From Myroides sp. 1354 (GTDB lineage: Bacteria; Bacteroidota; Bacteroidia; Flavobacteriales; Flavobacteriaceae), in assembly GCF_030324495.1 (NCBI RefSeq), contig NZ_JACAGN010000015.1, forward strand, positions 27,311 to 91,310: a stretch of DNA of 64,000 nucleotides. Reading direction: 5' to 3'. The position numbers and the translations under genes are program-made. Below, one piece after another: positions 22,639 to 31,058 of the stretch. Position 1 is the first letter of the stretch; each line of letters begins with the position of its first letter. The notes under the pieces are model-generated. The model searched no databases. It saw nothing but the letters and a program-made list of their open reading frames with translations, and was not told where the DNA came from.

Positions 22639-22938
22639 TTGTTTGGTGAAACAATCAGGAATACAGGTTTACGAAAATTAGATATAACTGATTTAGACCA
22701 GTTGAAAAGAAAATACTTTAGACAGTACTTGTGTTATGAAAATAAAGAAGGGGATCAAATAGTTTATGTTAATAGTTTTTGCGAAGTCCCCTCTTTTTTT
22801 AAAGAAGGGGTTTATAAAAAGTTAAATTGGAAAAAAGAAATGTTTGATCCTTCAGATGGAGGTAATTGCTATTGGTCGGCAGAAATAAATCTTACAAAAA
22901 ATAGTTTAACATCTATAATTATAAATGCAGCAGAGTAA
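22639..22938 (+). pseudogene. Host gene lacking its start, truncated by prophage
   Basis: The last 99 codons of a protein with no ATG: the frame is open leftwards to the prophage end and only a TTG at 22639 could start it. The C-terminal block VPSFFKEGVYKKLNWKKEMF then DGGNCYWSAEINLTKNSL is a common ending of small secreted or immunity-like Bacteroidota proteins (DGGNCxW...INLT). The missing 5' part should lie beyond the other end of the prophage, outside the window. Alternatively the fragment decayed by itself. Confidence 0.6.
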
Positions 22939-23389
22939 TTCAACATTTTGCAATTACACGGATTTAATTTCGTTCCATGTGTTTTTGGGATAAGTCAATG
23001 GAAATACGAGGATATATTGATGGTCTAACATTTTTTCTTATAGGAATAGTAATGCTGTATGGATTTTTTTGATTAAATAGCGATAGATTGTTTAAAAGAT
23101 GTATGATTAATAACATTCCGATTGAGGATTGCGCAAATTTAACCTCAAGCCTTTTGGCTAAAGTCTCGGACGTAATCCGTTAGTTTTTCAATTATTGATT
23201 TTTGTCTTTTATAGAGAATTTGGAATTAACTCATTACTTCCACAGTTTGTTTGGTTTTAAATGTAGGATATAAGAATTCCAAGAAGTGCTTCAAAGACTT
23301 AAACTCAACAGATCAATAAAACTGTTCAATATGTATCAGAAAAATAAGTACAAATGAATGTTGGAATAATAAAATAAATATTAGTTTTT
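22939..23389. other. Gene-poor gap with relics
   Basis: No supported gene. A 24-codon hydrophobic frame (22998-23072, MEIRGYIDGLTFFLIGIVML) looks like the tail of a membrane protein. The text TTGCGCAAATTTAA near 23136 recurs near 24640. A and T rich, likely decayed sequence. Confidence 0.5.
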
Positions 23390-23905
23390 ATGAAAAAAAT
23401 AAAATTATTTGCTACAAATGCTCATTTGTTTGATAAAGATGGTGATACTAGTAAAGAATTAAATTTTATGAAGAAGTCTATTCAAGTCTATAAAACCAAA
23501 AACCAATATAAAATCATTACTATGTATAGAACGGAGGCTTGGTCTTATATAGCTGGAGAACCTCTATATCTACTTCCTTTAGATATTAGTATACAAGAAT
23601 TTTTAAAAGTAATTTTAGAGGGATTAAATCATAGTCGTTCTATTCTTGAATTGGAGGTGGATAAAATATGGAACAATAATAAACAGTTGTTGAAAAAAAT
23701 TGAAGCGAAATCATATGATGACTTATATAAAAACTCGAGAAGTTGTGATATATATATTGAAGATAAAGAAATAACTATAAAACCTAATATTTATTTAGAT
23801 TCTAAAAAGGGATTACAAACAGATGTAGAAAGCATTGTTAAAATAGAGTTTTTAGAAGAAAAATATTTAGAAATAGCTAAAGAAATTATTAAGATATTAA
23901 ATTAG
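23390..23905 (+). CDS. CdiI-like contact-dependent inhibition immunity protein
   Basis: 171 residues, soluble. The run MYRTEAWSYIAGEPLYLLPL, then EFLKVILEGLNHSRSILELE, and the late SRSCDIYIEDKEITIKPN with KIEFLEEKYLEIAKEIIKIL match my memory of the CdiI-type immunity family in contact-dependent inhibition. The protein would neutralise a specific toxin tail delivered by neighbours. No intact toxin gene is beside it, so it is probably an orphan immunity gene. The ATG at 23390 is preceded by an A-rich leader. Confidence 0.6.
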   Translation: MKKIKLFATNAHLFDKDGDTSKELNFMKKSIQVYKTKNQYKIITMYRTEAWSYIAGEPLYLLPLDISIQEFLKVILEGLNHSRSILELEVDKIWNNNKQLLKKIEAKSYDDLYKNSRSCDIYIEDKEITIKPNIYLDSKKGLQTDVESIVKIEFLEEKYLEIAKEIIKILN

Positions 23906-23920
23906 TTTCTAGTCTGATAA

Positions 23921-24106
23921 CATGGGTATGAGACATATCATTATAGATCTAATAATAGCTATGGAGAAGAAATAGTGAATATTGTACAGAAATCACTAAA
24001 TGATAATTTGAGTAAAGGCGGAAAAGGAAGTATAAGTAATAATATAGAATTTAGTACTAATAGATTAAAAAGAGGCAAAATAAATAGGAATGAAAATAGG
24101 AATTAA
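23921..24106 (+). pseudogene. Toxin C-terminal fragment (relic)
   Basis: A 61-codon open frame with no start, bounded upstream by a stop (23918-23920). Its translation (HGYETYHYRSNNSYGEEIVN ... then GKGSISNNIEFSTNRLKRGK) looks like the tail of a polymorphic toxin. Overlaps the start of the next lipoprotein gene. Confidence 0.4.
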
Positions 24107-24629
24107 ATATCTGCTAATAAGTCTATTCGTAATTTCATGTTCAATATCAAAAAATAATATTGATTATGATTATATAGGTGAAAATAACTATAATAACTTT
24201 TATCTTGTCGATACAATAAAAATTTTAGAACCTATTAGAGTATATTCTAAAAAATTTGGTGGACCCTTTGTTTTTTCTAAAGCAATTTTAAATGAATATA
24301 AGTTAACCAGTGATTTTTTTGAACGCCCTGATGTATTTATATATGCAGATGATTTGTATTATGCACTACCAACAAAAGATTATGAAGTATATCGATATCC
24401 TGATTATGGAAATTGTAAACATTTAGTGAGAGAAAATTGGAATTCAACTGATTTAGAGATTTATAGTTTCTCGGAAGATTCAATTGTGTTTTTAATGGGG
24501 ATGATCAATGCAAATTATTATTATATTAAGTATAGAAATTCTAATAATAATCATGTTAAATATAAAGAAACAGATTACAAACGAGTTTTTTACAAAATTA
24601 TTTTTCCTTATCGCAAAATAGATAATTAA
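24090..24629 (+). CDS. Hypothetical lipoprotein
   Basis: 179 residues. MKIGIKYLLISLFVISCSIS carries a lipobox with Cys17, so it is likely membrane anchored. The rest is aromatic-rich (DYDYIGENNYNNFYL, YYYIKYRNSNNNH) and unrecognised. It sits in a stretch of small single genes of similar style, typical of immunity and effector-related islands. Confidence 0.65.
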   Translation: MKIGIKYLLISLFVISCSISKNNIDYDYIGENNYNNFYLVDTIKILEPIRVYSKKFGGPFVFSKAILNEYKLTSDFFERPDVFIYADDLYYALPTKDYEVYRYPDYGNCKHLVRENWNSTDLEIYSFSEDSIVFLMGMINANYYYIKYRNSNNNHVKYKETDYKRVFYKIIFPYRKIDN

Positions 24630-25114
24630 GAATTCCAATCGCGCAAATTTAATGCGACCCTTCGTTGCCTCAGGGTGACATGACTAGTGTGGGTAGTGGA
24701 GGGGATACCGGATGGTTACTAGGGTTAATTGACAGATGCATTTTTTGAGTGATGATCCGTTTTTCAATTGAAATAAATCCTATTTTTATCGGAACAGTTG
24801 GTCTTGTAAAACCAAGGTTGAGTTCGCGAGAGGAAAAGAAGGAGTAGAGGTTGAGTGTGGACCCGCTGACGGATATATGTAGTAAGGCCAGATGAATTAG
24901 TATTAAAATTTGATTTAAAACTAAATTGTGAAAAGTCGAGGTAAAACTGCAACCTATTAGCCGATTCACTACAAGAGCGCTTTTCCAAGTATCTGCTTTT
25001 TGCATACAAATGAAATATAGGAGCAAACTAGTATGGTATCTGGATCTTCTCTAGGAACCATGCATTTAAATAATAATCCTGAAATAAGGTCCTAAGGGAG
25101 GAAAAAAAGAAATT
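24630..25114. other. Gap with palindromic repeat relic
   Basis: No gene supported. GCGACCCTTCGTTGCCTCAG followed by GGTGACAT (about 24651-24681) belongs to a dispersed repeat also seen at 27287-27313 (GCGACCCCTCC...GGGGTGACAT). The remainder gives only antisense frames without coding character. Confidence 0.5.
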
Positions 25115-25483
25115 ATGAAAAATATATTTTTAATTGTGTTTTTGTGTTCGTTATCCATGTTTGGACAAGATAAAAATGAAGAGTTAAGATTAGTACGGCA
25201 TCCACTACCAGAGAAAAATTTGGTAACTAAACTATATTTATTTGATATTTTACAAGAAGAAGGGTTGGTAGATACGATAGCGCTAAAAATTTTTTTAAAC
25301 CAACATTCCGATTTGACAAAAGCTAATATAAAAAGAAAACAAATAAAATTGTATGAAGATATTAATGTTTGGGAAGTACGTTATTTTCTCGGATATGAAA
25401 AAAACGATAGTATTTTATCTAATTATTTTATTCGTTTTAATAAAAATACCGTAGAAGTTATAGATCATTGGATAGAAAAATAA
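25115..25483 (+). CDS. Small secreted protein
   Basis: 122 residues with a cleavable signal (MKNIFLIVFLCSLSMFGQDK, likely cut after FG). Mature part about 100 residues, with a late YFIRFNKNTVEVIDHWIEK. Preceded by a purine-rich GGGAGGAAAAAAAG. No family recognised; the ending resembles NTF2-like or small immunity proteins. Confidence 0.62.
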   Translation: MKNIFLIVFLCSLSMFGQDKNEELRLVRHPLPEKNLVTKLYLFDILQEEGLVDTIALKIFLNQHSDLTKANIKRKQIKLYEDINVWEVRYFLGYEKNDSILSNYFIRFNKNTVEVIDHWIEK

Positions 25484-25677
25484 GGCAGTGATTTAGGGGA
25501 AAGGCAAATGGAAGAGGGATGGATATCTAAAAGGGTATGAAGCTATAATCGTTCATACTTCGCTTGTTGTTTAGGAATATAACAAGAAAATCGGTGGATT
25601 GAGACCAGATGACTCAGTTGGAGTTATTAAAAAAATAGAAGAAGCCCCCATTAATATATTTAGATAAAAATTCACTT

Positions 25678-26157
25678 ATGTATACCAGATTTTTGTTGTT
25701 GATTATTTTTATACTATGCCAGCGTATAGATGCACAGCATAAAAAAAGCTACATTTTTTTTGAAGTTGATCCGTCAATAGAAGTTAAATTCTTTTCTAAG
25801 AAGAACAGGAAAAGTAAGGAAGTTGAACCAATAGAAAGCAATCTCTTTATGTTCAACAATCAAAACCCTTTTTGGGTAGAGTTTGATACTAAATTAATCG
25901 AAATAGACTTGAGAAGGTATAAAGTGGATGTGTTTTTTAATGTGAAGTTAGAGGTAAATAAAGAGTCAAAGGGTGTTGTTTATAAATACAAAAGAGGAGA
26001 TGTCATTCGCATAGACGATAGATGTAAGAGTGAACAATGCAATGTTTTAACCGTTGAGTTTCCTCAAATAATATCCCTTGAAAACGGATATTACACGACA
26101 ATTAATGATGTTTTTACAAAGTACATTTTGGATGAAACGATTTATTACAATAAATAA
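25678..26157 (+). CDS. Secreted hypothetical protein
   Basis: 159 residues. MYTRFLLLIIFILCQRIDAQ is a signal peptide with cleavage near DAQ. The mature part is charged and beta-rich, with two Cys close together (DDRCKSEQCN) that may pair in the periplasm. 15 bp before the next gene's frame, so it may be cotranscribed with it. Unrecognised. Confidence 0.62.
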   Translation: MYTRFLLLIIFILCQRIDAQHKKSYIFFEVDPSIEVKFFSKKNRKSKEVEPIESNLFMFNNQNPFWVEFDTKLIEIDLRRYKVDVFFNVKLEVNKESKGVVYKYKRGDVIRIDDRCKSEQCNVLTVEFPQIISLENGYYTTINDVFTKYILDETIYYNK

Positions 26158-26241
26158 GGTGCAACAAGAAAAGTGATTTATAAGCTTAAGCATCAGTTAA
26201 TACAGATAGCAGGGTTAATTCTGTTTTTACATGAAAAGATA

Positions 26242-26763
26242 ATGAGTAAAAGTGTTGTGTTTAAATTGAGTAAAAAAAATATTAGTTGTCTTATTTTACT
26301 CTTGTTTGCGTTAATCGTTGTAGGAGGATTATTTGTATTATATCCTTCTATTTTTATATCTTCTCTTGTTAGAAGTGAGGTTTTTGTTAGACTAGTGGGA
26401 ATCCTGATTAGTTTTTTTTCAATCCCTCTTTTTATTGGATATGTGCTACTTTTATTTGAGGAGAATGGATTAATTGTATCAAATGAAGGAATGATAAATA
26501 ACACTAATTTGATTAATATAGGTCAAATAGCATGGAAAGATATCACATTAATAAAGACTAAAAAAAGTAAAAAAAATACTTTCCTTTTAATTTTCGTTAA
26601 GGATGAAAGTAAATATTTTAAGAATAAAGGTTTATTGAAAAAAATAAATGCTTTAGGATATAAAAATTCATATGGAACGTCTATTGTTATAGAAACCAAG
26701 CATGTACTTTGTATACTTGAAGAATTGAAGTTGACACTGCGTCAACATGTTAAAGTTGAGTAG
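26242..26763 (+). CDS. STM3941-like membrane protein
   Basis: 173 residues from ATG 26242 (MSKSVVFKLSKKNISCLILL); a GTG at 26173 would add 23. Two membrane segments (about 15-37 and 46-70), then a cytoplasmic part with FEENGLIVSNEGMINNTNLI and IGQIAWKDITLIK, the pattern of the STM3941 family, followed by a strand-rich C-terminus. Such proteins often appear as immunity genes in polymorphic toxin islands, which fits the neighbours. Confidence 0.62.
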   Translation: MSKSVVFKLSKKNISCLILLLFALIVVGGLFVLYPSIFISSLVRSEVFVRLVGILISFFSIPLFIGYVLLLFEENGLIVSNEGMINNTNLINIGQIAWKDITLIKTKKSKKNTFLLIFVKDESKYFKNKGLLKKINALGYKNSYGTSIVIETKHVLCILEELKLTLRQHVKVE

Positions 26764-26788
26764 ATTCATTTAGCTTTAGTGATGCAAT

Positions 26789-26816
26789 TAACCCTAAGGC
26801 TCTTTAGTTAGGGTTA
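26789..26816 (+). terminator. Terminator after STM3941-like gene
   Basis: AACCCTAA pairs with TTAGGGTT 26 bases after the stop. A second, stronger hairpin follows. Confidence 0.6.
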
Positions 26817-26845
26817 TCTTATTGTCAAAAGGAGATAAAACAATC

Positions 26846-26881
26846 AACCGCTAGGTCATTTGCTCCTAGCGGTTTTTTTAA
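26846..26881 (+). terminator. Second terminator, with T-run
   Basis: AACCGCTAGG (26846-26855) pairs with CCTAGCGGTT (26865-26874) and is followed by six further T. It closes the island before the thioredoxin-like gene. Confidence 0.8.
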
Positions 26882-26885
26882 TGTT

Positions 26886-27116
26886 TTATTTCAAATCAGC
26901 AATAGAAGCGCCAAAGTTGATGTGTAACACATGGCCATTGGGTAAAACTAAAGCGGGGACTGATTTGACGCCAGCGCCTTCTGCTTCTTGTACTTTTGTT
27001 GGTTCTTCTCCTAAATGAATAATTTCGATAGGGTGATCCGCAATTAAGTTGAGAAGATCTTGTTCTGCACTTACGCAAACAGGACAACCAGCATGGTAAA
27101 AAGTGAGTTGTTTCAT
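26886..27116 (-). CDS. Thioredoxin/glutaredoxin-like protein
   Basis: 76 residues: beta strand, then HAGCPVCVSAEQ with a C-P-V-C redox motif at about 11-14, a helix, a beta strand with VKSVPALVLPNG (the cis-Pro) and a last helix. The size is that of small thioredoxin-like proteins with only the minimal fold. It would reduce disulfides in the cytoplasm, no signal peptide being present. Convergent with the island terminator. Confidence 0.8.
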   Translation of the reverse strand: MKQLTFYHAGCPVCVSAEQDLLNLIADHPIEIIHLGEEPTKVQEAEGAGVKSVPALVLPNGHVLHINFGASIADLK

Positions 27117-27700
27117 GATGTATTATTTTATAAGTAAATATTGTAGAGTAAAAGTAGTTGGACTGTTGGGGATTTGAATGGTACAGGATTAGAATATCTC
27201 GATGGTCCAGGTTTTTTTTGTGAGATTTGTTATTTGTTGAGCATTCACAACTTCATAAAGAGCAAAAGTATGATGTGAGCGCGGGATGCGACCCCTCCTA
27301 GCGTCGGGGTGACATACTGTGGGGAAGTAGTGAGGTTTGTTATTTGTCAGATTGTAAGCCTCACAAACAACAAACAATAAACCTCACAAATAACAAAAAC
27401 CTGGACCACCCCTAAAATCACAATTCTGTATCATGCTAGTCCTCCAAAGAGGCTGTATGTTTGTACCAGATTAGTGAACGGTTAACAGTTGACGGTTGAT
27501 AGTTGATAGTTGATTTTTCTGATTGAAGGATATATTCTCTTTAATCGAAAATTGAGCAAAAAAACAACTAGCAAAAAAGCGAAAAAGCAAATCGGAGCGC
27601 AGCGTAGATTCATCGAACTCCAAAACAAAATATAAAATAGGTGAGATAAAAAATCAAATCTAACGGTTGTCAGTAAACTGTCCACTGTAAACCAATAAAC
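27117..27700. other. Intergenic region with repeats before tRNA
   Basis: No supported gene. 27287-27313 (GCGACCCCTCCTAGCGTCGG, then GGTGACAT) matches the relic at 24651. A region of TTGTGAGATTTGTTATTTGT text recurs inverted near 27361-27405 and could fold into a long imperfect hairpin. From 27480 a repeat starts that recurs on the other side of the tRNA. Confidence 0.5.
27485..27594. repeat. tRNA-flanking repeat, copy 1
   Basis: Contains TTCTGATTGAAGGATATATT and ATCGAAAATTGAGC, then ACAACTAGCAAAAAAGCG. Two more copies follow the tRNA and one inverted copy lies at about 47627. Runs of AAAAAGC give it low complexity. Confidence 0.6.
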
Positions 27701-27770
27701 GGTTCCCTGGCTGAGTGGTAGGCCTGGTTACGCAATAACCAGTAGGTTGGTTCGAATCCAACGGGAACCT
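27701..27770 (+). tRNA. tRNA-Cys-like (GCA), unusual anticodon loop
   Basis: Acceptor GGTTCCC (27701-27707) pairs with GGGAACC (27763-27769), discriminator T at 27770 as in tRNA-Cys. D arm GCT/GGC around GAGTGGTA; anticodon stem TGGTT/AACCA (27725-27729, 27737-27741); T arm GTTGG/CCAAC around TTCGAAT. The 7-nt anticodon loop is ACGCAAT, with GCA at 27732-27734, but position 33 is C in place of the near-universal T. CCA is not encoded. Confidence 0.8.
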
Positions 27771-27781
27771 CTAATTAGTTA

Positions 27782-28008
27782 ACGGTTATCAGTTATCAGT
27801 TGACGGTAAATTTTCTGATTTAAGGATATATTTTCTTTCATCGAAAATTGAGCGAAAAAGCAACTAGCAAAAAAACGCAAAAGCAAACCTAACGGTTAGC
27901 GGTAAATTTTTTGATTTAAGGATATATTTTCTTTCATCGAAAATTGAGCGAAAAAGCAACTAGCAAAAAAGCGAAAAAGCAACTAACAAAAAAGCAAAAA
28001 AATAAAAA
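27782..28008. repeat. tRNA-flanking repeat, copies 2 and 3
   Basis: Two direct copies from 27782 and 27889: TTAAGGATATATTTTCTTTC, ATCGAAAATTGAGCGAAAAA, GCAACTAGCAAAAAA. They fill the gap between the tRNA and psd. Confidence 0.65.
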
Positions 28009-28107
28009 ACCTTCTTGTCATCTGCTGTATTCCATCAACAAGCTGTCATTTTTTTAGTTGATCGCAGCAGATACAAAGGAGGACAATCATTTAAAAATAA
28101 TAATCAC

Positions 28108-28767
28108 ATGAAGTTACACCGAGAAGGAAAAGGTCCTATCACCTTTGCAAGTTGCGTTTTTTTAGTATGCAATGGATTAGTTTTTGTTTTCATGAACAAT
28201 AGGCTGTGGTATACACAAGGCTTTATACTTTTGTTGACTGCTGTTTTAATGGGACTTGTGGTGTTTTTCTTTCGTATTCCCAAGCGCATCCTTATAAAAG
28301 GGGAGTCTTGTATTCAAGCACCTTGTGATGGAACTGTCGTTGTGATAGAAGAGGTGGAACCCGATGAGTATTTTAGTGAAAAACGCCTGCAGATATCCGT
28401 GTTTATGAGTGTATTGAATGTGCATGTGAATTTGAATCCCATTGATGGAGAAATAGTATACAGTCAGTATCACAAAGGAAAAAACTTGGTGGCTTGGCAC
28501 CCTAAATCGTCCACGGAAAATGAGCGACATAGCGTCGTTTATAAACATGTGAATGGCAAAGAAGTACTAGCGAAACAGATTGCTGGAGCATTAGCGAATC
28601 GCATTGTCAATTATCTACCCTGTGGAACTACAGCCGTACAAACGGAAGAAATGGGATTTATTAAGTTTGGATCGCGCGTAGATTTGCTCTTGCCTTTGGA
28701 TTGTAGTGTAAAAGTACAATTGGGAGATAAAGTACAAGGAGGAATCACAACCTTAGCCAGATGGTAA
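28108..28767 (+). CDS. psd: Phosphatidylserine decarboxylase
   Basis: 219 residues from ATG 28108 (MKLHREGKGPITFASCVFLV); an upstream frame to 28015 is unlikely. Two membrane segments near the start (about 10-55), then PCDGTVVVIEE (Asp), the VNVHVNLNPIDGE-type His region and the late FIKFGSRVDLLLP, where the serine-containing GS motif is cleaved to make the pyruvoyl cofactor. Converts phosphatidylserine to phosphatidylethanolamine, the main membrane lipid in Bacteroidota. Length matches the short archaeal/Bacteroidota type. Confidence 0.9.
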   Translation: MKLHREGKGPITFASCVFLVCNGLVFVFMNNRLWYTQGFILLLTAVLMGLVVFFFRIPKRILIKGESCIQAPCDGTVVVIEEVEPDEYFSEKRLQISVFMSVLNVHVNLNPIDGEIVYSQYHKGKNLVAWHPKSSTENERHSVVYKHVNGKEVLAKQIAGALANRIVNYLPCGTTAVQTEEMGFIKFGSRVDLLLPLDCSVKVQLGDKVQGGITTLARW

Positions 28768-28772
28768 CAAGA

Positions 28773-30212
28773 TTATACTTGTTGTTCTTGGAGACAAGCT
28801 GCGAGTAGGTGTATCCCTTTTTCTAATTCTTCTTTGGAGAGTGTACCAAAACTCAAACGCAATCCATCAGCAGAAGTAGGGGGGGAATAATAGTTGTTGG
28901 GATTGACTAATTGCATGCCTCTAGCAGCTAAGTGTTGGACTAACAGGGTATAATCAACAGGGTATTTGGGCTTAATCCAAAAGGCCAATCCGCCATCGGG
29001 AATTGTAAAGGTTACTTGATCGCCTAAGTATTTTTGAATTAGAGCCGTGGTGAAGTCCCTTTTTTCTTTGTATAAACTTGTCGCTTTTTTAATATGTTTT
29101 TTTATCAGGCCGTCTTCAATTAATTGGAGGACGGCTTGTTCCATGATACGATCTCCTTGAATATCGATGATCTTTCTCAATTGCGCAATCTTGTCAATCA
29201 AGCTGTGGTCACTCGTCACTAGGAAGCCCACGCGAAGTGCGGGTGCAACAACCTTACTCAAGGTGCCGATATAAACGTAGTTTTCAAGTTCAGCATAGCT
29301 ACACAGCGGCAATACCGGTCGGTAGGTATAGTGAAATTCGTTGTCGTAATCATCTTCAATGATGGTAATATTGTGGTCATTGGCGAGTTGTACAATTTCC
29401 AAACGTCGTTGTAAGCTCAGGGTTACTGTGGTTGGAAACTGATGGTGAGGCGTGAGGTAGATTGCTTTAATATTGGAGTTTTGTTGCAGTTGTTTTTTTA
29501 AATCAGTTAGGCAAATTCCTTCTGTATCCACTTGTACAGGTAGTAAGGTAGCCCCTGCATGTTCAAAAGCCTGCCAAGCCGATTGGTACCCTGGGTTCTC
29601 AACTAAAATAGCATCCCCTTTTTGAAGCAAGCATTGAGCAACCAAATAAATAGCCATTTGTCCCCCTCGTGTAATGCAGACACACTCCTCTTTTACGTGC
29701 ATTCCTCTTTGGTGATTGAGCATATGCGCAATGTGTTGGATGAATCTAGGATCTCCCAAAGCATTGCCATAACCCATCATCTGCCATTTAGCATTGCGAT
29801 TGAAAATCTGTCTATAAGCACGTGCTAATTCTTTCACAGGGACAATTTTACTATCGGGATAACCATTGTCAAATACAAGTGATACAGTAGATTGAATATG
29901 AGGTGTTGAAGTATTAGTTGAAGATTTATGAGGTCGTGTCGGTTTGGATTGAGGCCTGGTTTGAGCAATATAAATGCCCTTTCGCTCTTGTGATTCCAGC
30001 CATTCCTCATCTAATAGTACACTTAGTGCTTTGACAATCGTATTGCGATTCACTTTGAGCATTTCCGCCAATGTTCTCGTACTCGGTAAAATATCCCCTT
30101 TTTGGAGTCTGCCTTGTTGAATGGCCTCAATTAGGGCATCTGCTATCTGCAAGTAAAGGGGTTGATCAGAAGAGGAATCCAAGCGAATTTCTAATTTCCA
30201 AAGCCTTTTCAT
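28773..30212 (-). CDS. MocR/PdxR-family GntR regulator with aminotransferase fold
   Basis: 479 residues. A winged helix (about 15-75, QPLYLQIADALIEAIQQGRL and GDILPSTRTLAEMLKVNRN) is joined by a linker to a class I aminotransferase-like domain that binds PLP; the lysine sits in YIGTLSKVVAPALRVGFL. Members act as regulators of vitamin B6 synthesis or of transport, using PLP as a sensor. It converges with psd (5 bp between stops) and stands alone, so its target cannot be read from context. Confidence 0.88.
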   Translation of the reverse strand: MKRLWKLEIRLDSSSDQPLYLQIADALIEAIQQGRLQKGDILPSTRTLAEMLKVNRNTIVKALSVLLDEEWLESQERKGIYIAQTRPQSKPTRPHKSSTNTSTPHIQSTVSLVFDNGYPDSKIVPVKELARAYRQIFNRNAKWQMMGYGNALGDPRFIQHIAHMLNHQRGMHVKEECVCITRGGQMAIYLVAQCLLQKGDAILVENPGYQSAWQAFEHAGATLLPVQVDTEGICLTDLKKQLQQNSNIKAIYLTPHHQFPTTVTLSLQRRLEIVQLANDHNITIIEDDYDNEFHYTYRPVLPLCSYAELENYVYIGTLSKVVAPALRVGFLVTSDHSLIDKIAQLRKIIDIQGDRIMEQAVLQLIEDGLIKKHIKKATSLYKEKRDFTTALIQKYLGDQVTFTIPDGGLAFWIKPKYPVDYTLLVQHLAARGMQLVNPNNYYSPPTSADGLRLSFGTLSKEELEKGIHLLAACLQEQQV

Positions 30213-30324
30213 ATGGACTATTTATTTAGGTTTATAAATTAGTTAGGAGTAGTCCAAAGATAAGCATTATTACCCGCTAAAATCTGTTTGTATGGAATAA
30301 AAAAACTGTTCGATTAACAGGAGA

Positions 30325-30867
30325 CTATTGCATGGCATCTGCTAATTCAATTAATTTGAGGCACGTTTTATAGTTTCGTGTTGTAGCTGTAATGCACAAT
30401 TTTTGTTCGAGTAGAGTATTGGTGATTTTAGTATGCCCATACCCATTGGTCGCGACTAAATAAGCTGCTGAATCAGAAAAGGCTAAATGCTCTTCCACTG
30501 TTTTCTTTTCAAGAATATGCGTGTGGTTTTGAACCGTTGGTGTGGAATGAAAAAAACTAATGTACAGTTGAGCTTGCTCCTCTGTTTGTGTAAAGGGACA
30601 TTGGCGAACGAGAGTTTCAAATGTCGTTGCAGATAGGGTAAGAACAGGTATATCTAAACGAAGCTCTTCTTGTATGGCTTGATGTATTTGATGAGAAAGG
30701 AGTCTTTCATCCGTCTCTTCGGTTTGAAAGAGGAGATTACCACTTTGAATATATGTTTGTACTTGAACGAAGTTTAAATTCAAAGCAAGTTTCTTCAAAA
30801 CCTCCATTTTAATTGTGTTTTTACCACTTACATTAATGCCTCGAAGTAAAGAAATATAGGTTTTCAT
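30325..30867 (-). CDS. DUF1697 family protein
   Basis: 180 residues from ATG 30867 (MKTYISLLRGINVSGKNTIK), the canonical DUF1697 opening with LLRGINV. The rest includes YIQSGNLLFQTEE and KITNTLLEQKLCITATTRNY with the late (T/S)TRN motif. Cytoplasmic, single-copy gene of unknown biochemical role. The upstream ATG at 30897 would add ten residues that are not part of the family. Confidence 0.88.
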   Translation of the reverse strand: MKTYISLLRGINVSGKNTIKMEVLKKLALNLNFVQVQTYIQSGNLLFQTEETDERLLSHQIHQAIQEELRLDIPVLTLSATTFETLVRQCPFTQTEEQAQLYISFFHSTPTVQNHTHILEKKTVEEHLAFSDSAAYLVATNGYGHTKITNTLLEQKLCITATTRNYKTCLKLIELADAMQ

Positions 30868-31058
30868 AAAGATACAATAGCGTAAAAGTTGTTGCATACA
30901 AAGATAGTATATCCTTCGAACCTTGGCCTTGTATCCTTTGATTTGTTGAAGTTGACGATTCCATTGTAGTTGCCATTCATCAAATGAAATAGACCAATGG
31001 TCAAAGAAATTCTTTGGGTTTAGGCAATTAGGTCTTGCTTTGCATCAAAATCAAAAGA

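Noticed and set aside
27701..27770. tRNA as the prophage attachment site
   Set aside because: The prophage is of the transposing type with a DDE transposase, has no tyrosine integrase in view, and ends about 5 kb away.
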